64,000 nt of DNA, taken from positions 868,001-932,000 of the forward strand of contig CP094685.1 of assembly GCA_022828425.1 (NCBI GenBank). The letters are read 5' to 3'. Of the stretch, positions 44,303 through 53,645 are shown piece by piece (the first letter of the stretch is position 1; each line of letters starts with the position of its first letter). A program made the translations under genes and the position numbers. The notes under the pieces were generated by a model. It was given only the letters and a program-made list of their open reading frames with translations, searched no databases and was not told the DNA's origin. This DNA comes from Candidatus Thiothrix sulfatifontis (GTDB taxonomy: Bacteria; Pseudomonadota; Gammaproteobacteria; Thiotrichales; Thiotrichaceae).

Positions 44303-46519
44303 TTAGAACTTGAACGGGCTGAGACCGACGCGGTTGATGACTGCCACCATTTCGTCGAGCAATTTCGGGGCGCGGTCGATGTCGGTAATGGCAACTTCAT
44401 GCACCGCGACGCGCTCGGCTTCGAGGTTCATGGTAGACAGGGTGTCGCCGATTTTTGCCATCCGCACATGCGCCATTTCCGAGCCTTTGACAAAATGGCA
44501 CTGATAATCTGCGCCTTTTTTGCAGCCCATCATCACCACGCCGTCGTAGCCGCTACCCAACGCATCCTTGATCCAGATGGTGTTGGTCGAACCGAGGCAA
44601 CGTACTGGAATCACGCGGATAAACGCACTGGATTCGTTGCGCTTCATCGCTGCCATGTCGAGGGCAGGGTAGGCATCGTTTTCACACGCCAGTACCAGAA
44701 TACGCGGCTTTTCCTGGAACTCATCCGGCACATCGACGGCTTTCAATTGCGCCCCGACGGTTTCGATGGAGTAGTTCTTGAAGGAAATAACCTGTACCGG
44801 GCAAGCACCCATGCAGGTCCCGCAACGGCGGCAACGCGCTTCGTTGTATTGCGGGTAGCCTTTTTCGTTTTCGTCAATCGCACCGAACGGGCATTCCACG
44901 GTGCAGCGTTTGCACTGGGTACAACCTTCCTTACGGAACGATGGGAAGCTCAAGTCACCGGAACGTGGGTGGGCAGCGCGACCAATCGCGGAGTTTTCAA
45001 TCGCCTGAATCGCTTTCATCACCGCGCCCATTGCGTCGGTTTGCGCTTGCGCGGCATCCATCGGGCGGCGTACCGGGCCTGCGCTGTAGATACCCGTGCG
45101 GCGGGTTTCATACGGGAAGCAGATGAAATGCGAATCGGTGAAACCATTCACCAATTGCGGCATATCCGGGCCTTGGCGGTAGTTCAGGTTGAGGATGGAT
45201 TGGACGGAGACTTTCACTTCGCCGCTTTCGTCCTTGTCCTTCATGGTGTCGATGTCAGTACCGGAGTTGGGTAACATCCCCGTCGCCAATACCACCAAAT
45301 CCGCGCCCATGTGTGCGTCTTCGTCAAGGATCAAGTCTTTGAAATTGACTTGCAAATCATTGCCCTTAACGTCAACCGTGGAAACTTTGCCTTTACGGAA
45401 AGTCACAAACTTGTCTTGCGCACTGCGGTAGAAATTTTCGCCGCCAGCACCCGGTGTACGGATGTCGTCAAACAACACGGTGGTTTCAATGTCAGGGTTA
45501 GTGTCTTTGAAATACATCGCTTGCTTGATGCTGGTAGCGCAGCAATGACCCGAACAGTAGGACAAATGCCCTTCTTTGGTGCTGCGTTGACCCGCGCATT
45601 GAACGAAGACCACGTTTTCGACCACTTTACCGTCGGCACGTTTGATTGGGCCATCGCCTGCGGCGCGAGCCAGTGCTTCCAGTTCCAGTTGAGTCACAAC
45701 GTTCGGCGATTTGCCGTAGCTGAATTCTGGCAGGTTATTGGCATCGTAAGGGGTGAAGCCAGTGGCTTGCACAATCGCGCCAAACTCAGCGTGCGTGCCT
45801 GCGCCTACCGTAGAGGCAATATCCACCTCGAAACGCCCCGGCGCACCAGCGGTTTTCGCGATGGTTGAACTCAGGTAAACGGTGATTTTGTCATCCGCTT
45901 CGACCGCTGCGATCAGGGCTGCAACGCCGGTATCTTGCGGGTTTTGGAACGGGGAATGTTCTGGCTGGCGTTGCTTGAGTTGCCCCATCACGCCGCCCAA
46001 ACGGTCGGACTTTTCGATAATGCTGGCGTAGTAACCGGCTTTGGAGGCTTCGAGTGCCGCTGTCATGCCGGTAATGCCGCCGCCGACCACCATAATGTGG
46101 TTGTTTTTGCCTTGTTCACCACTAGCATCGGCTTGTTGCATCGCCTTGACTTCGGCGCAACCCATGCGGATGTAGTCGGCTGCCATTTCCTGCGTGGTTT
46201 CGTCGTGTTCGCTGCCTTCGGGACGAATCCAGATAACACCTTCACGCAAGTTTACACGAGCGGTTGGTACTGCCCCGAAGTTGAAACTTTCGGTTTTGGC
46301 ACGACGCGAACACGCCATAATGACCGCTTTGGTCACTTGGTCGTCGCCTTCTAACGCCATGTCGGCTTTGATCATGTCCACGCCTGCCTGACTGCACAGG
46401 AAGTCGTGGGTTTTGCAGAAGCCAATCCGACCTTCGCGCACGGCTACTGATTCGAGGGATTTAGTGTCAAGACGGTCGCCGATACCGCAACCCGTACACA
46501 GATAACCACCAATTTTCAT
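44303..46519 (-). CDS. qmoB: QmoB, flavin/Fe-S subunit of the quinone-interacting oxidoreductase
   Basis: 738 aa. An HdrA-like FAD domain (IMVVGGGITGMTAALEASKAG) follows an N-terminal Cys motif (YLCTGCGIGD). Near residue 550 are two ferredoxin clusters, CTQCKRCTVECPFGAI and CRRCGTCMGACPVQVI, and the C-terminal 130 residues are MvhD-like (ILVLACENDAYPALDM, RCLGSTNTIWIKDAL, MMGCKKGADYQCHF). It exchanges electrons with AprBA in the cytoplasm. 1-bp spacing from qmoA means tight coupling. Confidence 0.95.
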   Translation of the reverse strand: MKIGGYLCTGCGIGDRLDTKSLESVAVREGRIGFCKTHDFLCSQAGVDMIKADMALEGDDQVTKAVIMACSRRAKTESFNFGAVPTARVNLREGVIWIRPEGSEHDETTQEMAADYIRMGCAEVKAMQQADASGEQGKNNHIMVVGGGITGMTAALEASKAGYYASIIEKSDRLGGVMGQLKQRQPEHSPFQNPQDTGVAALIAAVEADDKITVYLSSTIAKTAGAPGRFEVDIASTVGAGTHAEFGAIVQATGFTPYDANNLPEFSYGKSPNVVTQLELEALARAAGDGPIKRADGKVVENVVFVQCAGQRSTKEGHLSYCSGHCCATSIKQAMYFKDTNPDIETTVLFDDIRTPGAGGENFYRSAQDKFVTFRKGKVSTVDVKGNDLQVNFKDLILDEDAHMGADLVVLATGMLPNSGTDIDTMKDKDESGEVKVSVQSILNLNYRQGPDMPQLVNGFTDSHFICFPYETRRTGIYSAGPVRRPMDAAQAQTDAMGAVMKAIQAIENSAIGRAAHPRSGDLSFPSFRKEGCTQCKRCTVECPFGAIDENEKGYPQYNEARCRRCGTCMGACPVQVISFKNYSIETVGAQLKAVDVPDEFQEKPRILVLACENDAYPALDMAAMKRNESSAFIRVIPVRCLGSTNTIWIKDALGSGYDGVVMMGCKKGADYQCHFVKGSEMAHVRMAKIGDTLSTMNLEAERVAVHEVAITDIDRAPKLLDEMVAVINRVGLSPFKF

Positions 46520-46520
46520 C

Positions 46521-47801
46521 TTATGCTCCTGCTACCTGATTGACGACTTGCACCGCACGCAAAGCCGCAGCCGTGGCGTGTTGCACTGCGCGGTTTACGT
46601 CCAGCGCGTCGGAGGCAACCCCAGCCGCAAAAATGCCGCCGTTGCTGTCGTCATGTTCGATGAAGCCTTCATCGTTGACCAGAATCTTGATCGGGAAACC
46701 TTTGAAATCCACGCTCGGTTCCATGCCCGTTGCCAGTACCACCAGATCGTGTTGGTTGGCGTAACGCTTGTAACCTTCGGTATCCACGCCGTGCAGCACG
46801 GGGTTGCCAGTCGCTTTGTCTTCTTCAACTTTTGCCACTTTAGACTTGATGAAGCTGACGTTCGGGTTGGCTTGCACGTTTTGGTAGAAATCGTCAAAAC
46901 GGTCAATCGCCCGCATGTCGATGTAGTAAATCGTGGATTTACCGTCGTCACCAAACTTTTCTTGCACGTAGTTGGTTTGCTTGAGGGAAGCCATGCAGCA
47001 AATGCGTGAGCAATGCGCCAGATGGTTTTTGTCCCGCGAACCCGCGCATTGAATGAAGGCGATGTTTTTCGCTTCTTTGCCGTCGGATGGGCGCAGCAAT
47101 TTGCCGCCCGTGGGGCCGTGTGGATCCATCAAGCGTTCAAATTCGACGTTGGTAATGACGTTGGCAAAACGGTCGTAACCGTAAGCCTGAATCTTGTTCG
47201 CGTCGTAAGGTTTCCAGCCTGTCGCAAACACCACCGCACCGGCTTTCAGGTCGAGGGTTTCGACTTGCTGATCCAGTTCGATTGCGCCGTATTTGCAGGC
47301 AGCTTTGGCAGCGTCGGCTTCGGCAGTGCCAATGATGCGCTGGTCAATCACGTATTGCTGCGGGAATGCCATCGCGTTGGGCAGGTAAACGCTCTTGCGC
47401 TTGCCGAGGTTGTAGTTGAATTCGTCGTCAAATTCAGTCGTTGCAGCCTTGGCGCAGTCGCCGCACGCGGTGCAATTGCTGTTGACGTAACGCGGGGTAA
47501 TGGTCACGGAAACCGTGTAATCACCTTTGTCTCCGCTGATGTTGGAAACTTCCGCTTGGGTGATCACCGTGAGATTTTTGTTCATCTTGATGCGGCGTTG
47601 ATTGATTTCTTGACCGCAGGTCGGGTGACACATTTTAGGGAAGTATTTGTAAAGCTGGGAAACACGTCCCCCTAAGTAAGGGCGTTTTTCTAGCAAAATG
47701 ACCTGCTTACCCGTTTCGGCTGCTTCGAGTGCAGTGGTCATGCCACTGATACCGCCGCCGACGACGATAATGGTCTGGTTGGTTGCAACGACATCCGTCA
47801 T
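46521..47801 (-). CDS. qmoA: QmoA, HdrA-like flavoprotein
   Basis: 426 aa from ATG 47801 (GGAGG upstream; codons back to 47861 are unsupported). FAD motif IIVVGGGISGMTTALEAAE at residues 11-29, an HdrA-type CHPTCGQEIN segment, CTACGDCAKA, and the second flavin part FIQCAGSRDKNHLAHCSRIC. First gene of the operon. In sulfur oxidisers QmoA with QmoB accepts electrons from AprBA. The 252 bp before it, up to the deacetylase gene, is AT-rich and must hold the promoter. Confidence 0.95.
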   Translation of the reverse strand: MTDVVATNQTIIVVGGGISGMTTALEAAETGKQVILLEKRPYLGGRVSQLYKYFPKMCHPTCGQEINQRRIKMNKNLTVITQAEVSNISGDKGDYTVSVTITPRYVNSNCTACGDCAKAATTEFDDEFNYNLGKRKSVYLPNAMAFPQQYVIDQRIIGTAEADAAKAACKYGAIELDQQVETLDLKAGAVVFATGWKPYDANKIQAYGYDRFANVITNVEFERLMDPHGPTGGKLLRPSDGKEAKNIAFIQCAGSRDKNHLAHCSRICCMASLKQTNYVQEKFGDDGKSTIYYIDMRAIDRFDDFYQNVQANPNVSFIKSKVAKVEEDKATGNPVLHGVDTEGYKRYANQHDLVVLATGMEPSVDFKGFPIKILVNDEGFIEHDDSNGGIFAAGVASDALDVNRAVQHATAAALRAVQVVNQVAGA

Positions 47802-48053
47802 TGAGGCTCCTCCGTCAAAGACATGTTGGAATCCTGTGAGATGCACCGTTATGTGACCCAAAGTGTGCAGATTGGGATGGGGTGCATTCCCGAAGTGGCA
47901 AACAGAATACTATATTTTGTTCGTTTGATTCTAGCGTGTAGCCCGATAAGAAAACACGCTTTTATTGATTTGCAAATTAAAAAAACGTATGAATTTGGGA
48001 GTATGGATAAATATTAATTATTGGTTATATTCCCATATTCCCACATACCAAGC

Positions 48054-48983
48054 TTAATGAAATTCTGCCAGCTCTTTAATGTGCGCTGTTACTGCTCGCC
48101 CCAGCGGTGACAATTCATAGCCGCCTTCCAAACACGACACCACGCGACCTGCGGCAAATTCCTTGGCAATTTGGCACAGTTCGTTGGTGATCCACACATA
48201 ATCACGTTCCACCAAGTTAAAGCCGCCCATATCGTCTTCCAAATGCGAATCAAACCCCGCAGAAATCATCACCAATTCCGGTTTAAACGCACGCAAAGCG
48301 GGCAACCAATAAGTTTCCACGGCTTCACGCCAAGCTGCACCACCCGTTCCAGCGGGCAGCGGCAAATTATAAACATTGTCGGCATCGCTATCCGCGCCGC
48401 TAAACGGGTAAAACGGGTGTTGGAAGGATGAGCAAAACATTACGTTGTCATTGCCGCTAAAAATCTCTTCGGTACCGTCACCGTGGTGCACATCGAAATC
48501 AATGATCGCGACCCGTTCAATCCCATACACATCAATCGCGTGAGCCGCGCCCACCGCCACATTGTTGAAAATGCAAAAGCCTGCCGCCCGATTACGCCCC
48601 GCGTGATGACCCGGTGGGCGAATCGCGCAAAACGTGTGTTTGTGTGAACCTGCCATCACCAAATCGACCGCCATGACCGCAGCACCCGCCGCGTGCAACG
48701 CCGCGTCCAGCGAATGCGGATTCATGCCGGTATCGCCGTCGAGCATGGTGTGACCTTTGGCGGGCGCGGTAGCAAACACGCGCTCCACGTATTCCGCGTC
48801 ATGCACCCGCAACAAGTGTTCGCGCTCCGCACAATGCGAGTCGTAATGGCGTGAAATCCAGTCGACACCCGACATAATCATGCGGTTGTTAATGGCATCC
48901 AAACGTTCCGCACATTCGGGATGGTGAGGCGAGCCATTATCGTGCAAATGGCAGTGCGAATGGGTAATTACAGCGACAGTCAT
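48054..48983 (-). CDS. Histone-deacetylase-family protein (class II-like, AcuC/ApaH type)
   Basis: 309 aa from ATG 48983. Zinc-dependent deacetylase motifs: SPHHPECAERLDAI, RPPGHHAGRNRAAGFCIFNN (the catalytic His pair), DFDVHHGDGTEEIF, ISAGFDSHLEDDMGG and LEGGYE. Bacterial members remove acetyl groups from lysine or polyamines. Its neighbour, divergently transcribed, is a Pat-type lysine acetyltransferase, so the two may oppose each other on the same protein targets, as AcuC and AcuA do in Bacillus. Confidence 0.9.
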   Translation of the reverse strand: MTVAVITHSHCHLHDNGSPHHPECAERLDAINNRMIMSGVDWISRHYDSHCAEREHLLRVHDAEYVERVFATAPAKGHTMLDGDTGMNPHSLDAALHAAGAAVMAVDLVMAGSHKHTFCAIRPPGHHAGRNRAAGFCIFNNVAVGAAHAIDVYGIERVAIIDFDVHHGDGTEEIFSGNDNVMFCSSFQHPFYPFSGADSDADNVYNLPLPAGTGGAAWREAVETYWLPALRAFKPELVMISAGFDSHLEDDMGGFNLVERDYVWITNELCQIAKEFAAGRVVSCLEGGYELSPLGRAVTAHIKELAEFH

Positions 48984-49076
48984 ATTATTTTCACACAAAT
49001 CAGAGTAAGATATGTTGCAATGCAGCAAAAGACGGTTTTCATGCTTTTGTAACTATTCATCATAGAGGTTTTGGCC

Positions 49077-51788
49077 ATGAGCCACCATTACTTAAATCAA
49101 CTATTTGCCCCGCAAAGCGTCGCGGTATTCGGTGCGAGTGAGCGAGAAAAGGCCGTGGGAACCGTGGTGTTTCAGAATTTATTGTCCGCTGGCTTTAAAG
49201 GGGCGCTTTACCCGATTAACCCCAAACACATTGAGGTTCAAGGGCTGGCGGCTTACCCGAATCTGTTGGCATTAAACAAGCCCGTGGATTTGGCGGTGGT
49301 AGCAACACCGGCGGCGACTGTCCCCGGCATCATTCGGCAATGCGGCGAGCACGGCGTGAAAGGCGTAGTGGTATTATCTGCTGGGTTTGCTGAAGCGGGC
49401 AATCGCGGGCAACGCCTGCAAAAAGACATTACTGAGATTGCGCGGCAGTACGCGATGCACATTATTGGCCCCAATTGCTTGGGAATCATGCGTCCTTCGG
49501 TCGGTTTGAATGCCACCTTTAGCCGCAATCAGGCGCAACCGGGCAATTTGGCGCTGGTGTCGCAATCCGGTGCGATGTGTACCGCGATTTTGGATTGGGC
49601 AGCCACGCAAGGTATTGGCTTTTCGACCGTGATTACCTTGGGCGATACGGCGGATGTGGATTTCGGCGACACGCTCGATTATCTGGCGCTTGATCCCAAA
49701 ACTGACAGCATTTTGCTGTACGTGGAAGGGATTCACGATGCACGCGGTTTCATGAGCGGTTTGCGCACCGCTTCGCGCATGAAGCCGGTGATTGTGTTGA
49801 AAGCCGGGCGCTACGAAGAAGGTTCGCGCGCCGTGATGTCGCACACCGGCGCGATTGTGGGGCGGGATGACGCGTTCGATGCCGCGTTGGAACGTGCCGG
49901 TGTGGTACGCGCTAATACCATTGCGCAACTGTTTTCGGCGGCACAAATCCTTTCTTCCGGCATTCGCGTGCAGCAAGACCGCTTGCTGATTATTACCAAT
50001 GGCGGCGGTCCCGGCGTGATGGCGACGGATCGGGCGGTGGAAATGGGCTTGCGCCTAGCAGAACTTGCGCCGAATACGTTGGCTGAATTGAACAAAGTAT
50101 TGCCATTCACGTGGTCGCACGGCAATCCGGTGGATATTCTCGGTGATGCTGACCCGGAACGTTACGCGGTAGCGCTGAAAATCTGTATGCAGGATGAGAA
50201 CATCGACGGCATTCTGGTGATGTTGACCCCGCAGGCGATGACCGACCCCGCTGGTGTGGCTGCTACGGTGATCGGTACGTGCGATGCCAATAAAAAAGCC
50301 AAGCATTGCAAACCGATTCTGACCTGCTGGATGGGTGAGCAACAGGTCGCTGTTGGGCGCAAGCTGTTGGCAGAAGCCGGTGTGCCGCATTTCCGCACCC
50401 CCGAAGCAGCGGTCGAAGCGTTTGCTTACCTCACCCAATACCGCAGCAATCAGAAATTGCTGATGCAAGTCCCGCCGTCGGTGCAGGAGCAAAAAACCGA
50501 GCCGGATGTGGACGGGGCGCGTTTGATTATTGAAAGCGTGTTGGCAGAAGGGCGGCGGGCGCTGTCCACCACCGAATCGCGTGCGATTTTGTCAGCATTC
50601 CGTATTCCCGCATTGCCGACCATTTTGGTGCGCAGTCCGGCGGAAGCGTTGGTGGCGGCGGAATCGTTGGGGTATCCGGTGGTGCTGAAAATCAGTTCCC
50701 CCGATATTCACCACAAGTCGGACGTGGATGGGGTGCGCCTCAACGTTGCCAGCGCCCACGCGGTACGCAGCGTTTACCAAGAATTGCTGGAAACCACGCG
50801 CCGTAATTTGCCGGAAGCGCGGATTGATGGCGTGACCGTGGAAAGCATGTACCACAGCAATTCCTCGCGTGAACTGATGATCGGCGTGGTGCGTGACCCG
50901 GTATTCGGCCCGGTGATCAGTTTCGGCATGGGCGGTACCTCGGTGGAAATTCACCGTGACCGTGCGGTGGCATTGCCGCCGTTGAACGATTACATGATCA
51001 AGAAAACCGTGTGCCGTACCCGCGTGGCGCGTTTGCTGGGTAAATTCCGCAATATGCCGCCGATCCATTTCGATTCCTTGTGGAAAGTGATGCAGCGCGT
51101 CTCCGAAATGGTGTGTGAATTGCCCGAAATAGTGGAAATGGACATCAATCCACTGATGGCGGATGCTAACGGGGTAATGGCGGTGGATGCGCGTTTCATT
51201 ATCAACTACCCGCCGACCACGGCGCGGCGTTATGATCACATGGCGATTCACCCTTACCCGAATGATTTGGTGAAGCGCCAGCAATTGCCGGATGGCACGG
51301 ACATTGTGATTCGCCCGATTCGCCCCGAAGACGCGGAAATGGAGCAGGAATTCGTGCGTAACCTGTCGAAAGAATCGCGGTACATGCGTTTCATGCAGGC
51401 ATTGCGCGAACTCACGCCCGACATGCTGGTGCGTCTTACGCAAATTGATTATGACCGTGAAATGGCGTTTCTGGCACTGACCCGCCAAGACGGGCAGGAA
51501 GTGGAAATGGGGGTGGCGCGGTATGCGATTAACCCCGATAAAATGAGTTGCGAATTTGCGCTGGTGATTGCCGATGGCTGGCAGAATCGGGGCTTGGGTG
51601 GCTTAATGATGCAAACCTTGATTGAGGCAGCGCGGGCAAAAGGCTTGCGTACCATTGAGGGCGAGGTGTTGCCGCATAACCACGGGATGCTGAAATTGAT
51701 GCAGCGCTTGGGGTTCACCCGTCATCAGGATGGGATGGACGATGGTGTTGTCATGGTGAGTAAACGGTTAGGAGATTCCTGTTGCTAA
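49077..51788 (+). CDS. Pat-type protein lysine acetyltransferase (acyl-CoA synthetase-like plus GNAT)
   Basis: 903 aa from ATG 49077 (AGAGG 8 nt upstream). In order: CoA-binding Rossmann domain (FAPQSVAVFGASEREKAVGT), succinyl-CoA-synthetase-like part (ISQSGAMCTAILDWA; VMSHTGAIVGRDDAFD), ATP-grasp (GYPVVLKISSPDIHHKSD) and a C-terminal GNAT domain from about 735 (VIRPIRPEDAEMEQEF, NRGLGGLMMQTLIEAARAKG). This is the PatZ/YfiQ architecture, which silences acetyl-CoA synthetase and others by acetylation. It is divergent from the deacetylase gene. Confidence 0.9.
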   Translation: MSHHYLNQLFAPQSVAVFGASEREKAVGTVVFQNLLSAGFKGALYPINPKHIEVQGLAAYPNLLALNKPVDLAVVATPAATVPGIIRQCGEHGVKGVVVLSAGFAEAGNRGQRLQKDITEIARQYAMHIIGPNCLGIMRPSVGLNATFSRNQAQPGNLALVSQSGAMCTAILDWAATQGIGFSTVITLGDTADVDFGDTLDYLALDPKTDSILLYVEGIHDARGFMSGLRTASRMKPVIVLKAGRYEEGSRAVMSHTGAIVGRDDAFDAALERAGVVRANTIAQLFSAAQILSSGIRVQQDRLLIITNGGGPGVMATDRAVEMGLRLAELAPNTLAELNKVLPFTWSHGNPVDILGDADPERYAVALKICMQDENIDGILVMLTPQAMTDPAGVAATVIGTCDANKKAKHCKPILTCWMGEQQVAVGRKLLAEAGVPHFRTPEAAVEAFAYLTQYRSNQKLLMQVPPSVQEQKTEPDVDGARLIIESVLAEGRRALSTTESRAILSAFRIPALPTILVRSPAEALVAAESLGYPVVLKISSPDIHHKSDVDGVRLNVASAHAVRSVYQELLETTRRNLPEARIDGVTVESMYHSNSSRELMIGVVRDPVFGPVISFGMGGTSVEIHRDRAVALPPLNDYMIKKTVCRTRVARLLGKFRNMPPIHFDSLWKVMQRVSEMVCELPEIVEMDINPLMADANGVMAVDARFIINYPPTTARRYDHMAIHPYPNDLVKRQQLPDGTDIVIRPIRPEDAEMEQEFVRNLSKESRYMRFMQALRELTPDMLVRLTQIDYDREMAFLALTRQDGQEVEMGVARYAINPDKMSCEFALVIADGWQNRGLGGLMMQTLIEAARAKGLRTIEGEVLPHNHGMLKLMQRLGFTRHQDGMDDGVVMVSKRLGDSCC

Positions 51789-52588
51789 CAGAGCATAGCG
51801 TTGCATCGGCAGTGCCGGTGGTAATGACCTTGGCGGGGCATGACCCCACGGGTGGGGCAGGTATTCAGGCGGATAGCGAGGCGATTGCCAGTCAAGGCTG
51901 TCATGCGGTGAGTGTTATTACCTGTTTGACGGTGCAAGATACCCGCAATGTGCAACGCATTGAGCCGCTGGCGGATTATTTGATCGAGCAGCAAGCGGAA
52001 GCGTTGTTGGCGGATATGCCGATTGCGGCGTTCAAAATCGGTTTGCTGGGCAGTGTGGAGGTGGTGCAAGCGGTGCATCGTATTCTGTTGCAAGCGCCGG
52101 ATGTGCCGGTGATTCTTGACCCGGTGTTGGCGGCAGGGGGCGGCAAGGACTTTGCCAATGCGCAATTATTGGGGGCAATTCGTGAGTATTTGTTGCCCCT
52201 TACCACGTTACTGACGCCGAATGTGCCGGAAGCTACGCAACTGGCGGTACGTGGTGAGACGCTGGATGAACAAGCCTTTTCCTTGCTGGATCAGGGCTGT
52301 GAATACGTGTTGCTGACCGGGACTCATGCCGCAACCGAGCGCGTGGAAAATGCGCTGTATGGCGATGGTAAGCGCTTGCGCACCTGGTTGTGGGAACGGC
52401 TGCCGGAAACTTACCACGGTTCGGGGTGTACGCTGGCGTCAGCGTGTGCGGCGAATCTGGCGAAGGGGATGGAGATGAGCAAAGCAGTGGCAGCGGCGCA
52501 GGCGTATACGTGGGGCAGTTTGCAGGCGGGGCGGAAGCTGGGGCGGGGGCAGTGGATACCGGATCGGTTTTATTGGCGGCAGACATGA
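51782..52588 (+). CDS. thiD: Hydroxymethylpyrimidine/phosphomethylpyrimidine kinase
   Basis: 268 aa. Phosphorylates HMP and HMP-P in thiamine biosynthesis. Ribokinase-fold motifs: VMTLAGHDPTGGAGIQADSE, VISVITCLTVQDT-like ACHAVSV region, DPVLAAGGG and ETYHGSGCTLASACAANLAKG near the C-terminus. The start is TTG 51782, with AGGAG 8 nt upstream, inside the preceding stop region (7-bp overlap). No TPP riboswitch is seen. thiE lies 420 bp downstream. Confidence 0.92.
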   Translation: MLTEHSVASAVPVVMTLAGHDPTGGAGIQADSEAIASQGCHAVSVITCLTVQDTRNVQRIEPLADYLIEQQAEALLADMPIAAFKIGLLGSVEVVQAVHRILLQAPDVPVILDPVLAAGGGKDFANAQLLGAIREYLLPLTTLLTPNVPEATQLAVRGETLDEQAFSLLDQGCEYVLLTGTHAATERVENALYGDGKRLRTWLWERLPETYHGSGCTLASACAANLAKGMEMSKAVAAAQAYTWGSLQAGRKLGRGQWIPDRFYWRQT

Positions 52589-52589
52589 A

Positions 52590-52699
52590 AAAAGTGTGAT
52601 GTTGCTTCAGCCATCGCACTCCGAACAACCCCTCGCCCCTTGAGGGAGAGGGGTTGGGGTGAGGGGTAACGGAAGCCGGATGAAGAAAATCACACTTTT
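52590..52699. repeat. Long hairpin with dispersed palindromic repeat, copy A
   Basis: AAAAGTGTGAT (52590-52600) is mirrored by ATCACACTTTT (52689-52699). Inside, 52628-52667 is a GC-rich palindromic unit beginning ACCCCTCGCCCCTTG and ending TTGGGGTGAGGGGT. A second unit is at about 60262-60303. The location just after thiD suggests a terminator or REP-like intergenic element. No gene is seen from here to 52750. Confidence 0.7.
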
Positions 52700-52749
52700 G
52701 TTCACATGTGTTATTCACGCCTTGCTAGGAAAATCTGCCCTACTAGATC

Positions 52750-52778
52750 ATGACGAAAGTACCAAATTCGGGTATAAC
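52750..52778 (+). promoter_or_regulatory. Possible sigma-70 promoter of the ParD-like gene and thiE
   Basis: ATGACG at 52750-52755 and TATAAC at 52773-52778 are separated by 17 bp, 34 bp upstream of ATG 52812. The -35 is only a moderate match. Confidence 0.4.
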
Positions 52779-52811
52779 TGAAAGCAAGCCAATAGCCGTG
52801 AGGATTGTGTG

Positions 52812-53000
52812 ATGTCTCAAAATACACCTATATCCCCCATTGATCACTTTGAGGGGCAGGAGTTACGGGTGCAACGCTTGCGGGAATCTCTGATAGCGGG
52901 TGAAAACAGTGGGCAACCCCAATCCTTTGACCGCGAAGCGTTTGAGCGCAAAATTCTGCACAAAAGCATGGATAGCGAACGGCATTTGCAAGACAACTAA
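52812..53000 (+). CDS. ParD-like antitoxin-type small protein, no toxin partner
   Basis: 62 aa. The stretch RLRESLIAGENSGQPQSFDR with DREAFERKI is the C-terminal toxin-neutralising pattern of ParD/CC2985-type antitoxins, where IxxGExSG...FD.E.F is typical. The N-terminal part is short and does not form an obvious ribbon-helix-helix. No ParE-like gene is beside it; thiE begins 9 bp later. It may be a solitary antitoxin or an adapted regulator of thiE. Confidence 0.55.
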   Translation: MSQNTPISPIDHFEGQELRVQRLRESLIAGENSGQPQSFDREAFERKILHKSMDSERHLQDN

Positions 53001-53009
53001 AGGATTAAC

Positions 53010-53645
53010 GTGACACCAAACGGACTCTACGTCATCACCGACGGCTCAACCGGCGACACACTGTTAAGCAAAGTCGAACAAGCCCTGCACGGCGGTGCAG
53101 CTATCGTGCAATACCGCGACAAAACCACCGATCAAGCACGGCGCGAACAAGAAGCCGCTGCTTTGCACTCCATCTGCCAGCAACACCACGCACTCTTCAT
53201 CATCAACGACGATGTGGCATTGGCAAAAGCGGTACAAGCCGACGGTGTACATGTGGGGCGAGACGATTCCGCCCTAACTGCTGCAAGGGAAGCCTTGGGA
53301 ACAGCCGCGATTATCGGTGTATCCTGCTACAACCAATTAGAGCTGGCACTGAGTGCAGCGGAGCAGGGCGCGGATTACATCGCTTTTGGTAGCTTTTTCC
53401 CTTCACCCACCAAACCCAATGCGCCCCGCGCTACGCTGGAATTGCTGCAAGAAGCCCGTCAGCAACTCACGCTACCCATTTGCGCGATCGGTGGTATTAC
53501 GTTGGACAATGCTTCCGATTTGCTGGCAAACGGCGCGGATATGCTGGCGGTTATCACCGATGTATTCAGTAGCCCGGCGATTGCAGAACAGGCGAGCCGC
53601 TATCAGGCACTGATTCGGGAACATAGTCTGGCTCAGTCGGCATAG
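53010..53645 (+). CDS. thiE: Thiamine-phosphate synthase
   Basis: 211 aa TIM barrel joining HMP-PP and thiazole phosphate to thiamine phosphate. Motifs: GLYVITDGST, IVQYRDKTTDQARREQEA, LFIINDDVALAKAVQADGVH, VGRDD, DYIAFGSFFPSPTKPNAPRA and CAIGGITLDNA. GTG 53010 with AAAGGA upstream is the start. The last 80 bp overlap the 3' end of the convergent gene at 53566. Confidence 0.94.
   Translation: MTPNGLYVITDGSTGDTLLSKVEQALHGGAAIVQYRDKTTDQARREQEAAALHSICQQHHALFIINDDVALAKAVQADGVHVGRDDSALTAAREALGTAAIIGVSCYNQLELALSAAEQGADYIAFGSFFPSPTKPNAPRATLELLQEARQQLTLPICAIGGITLDNASDLLANGADMLAVITDVFSSPAIAEQASRYQALIREHSLAQSA

Noticed and set aside
44273-45274. 333-codon plus-strand ORF opposite qmoB
   Set aside because: It is an antisense shadow of qmoB, which has clear Fe-S and FAD motifs. 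The shadow protein is Arg/His/Phe-rich without a recognisable fold or ribosome site.
51600-53010. TPP riboswitch for thiD or thiE
   Set aside because: I looked for the CTGAGA and ACCTGA blocks upstream of both genes and found none in the right arrangement.
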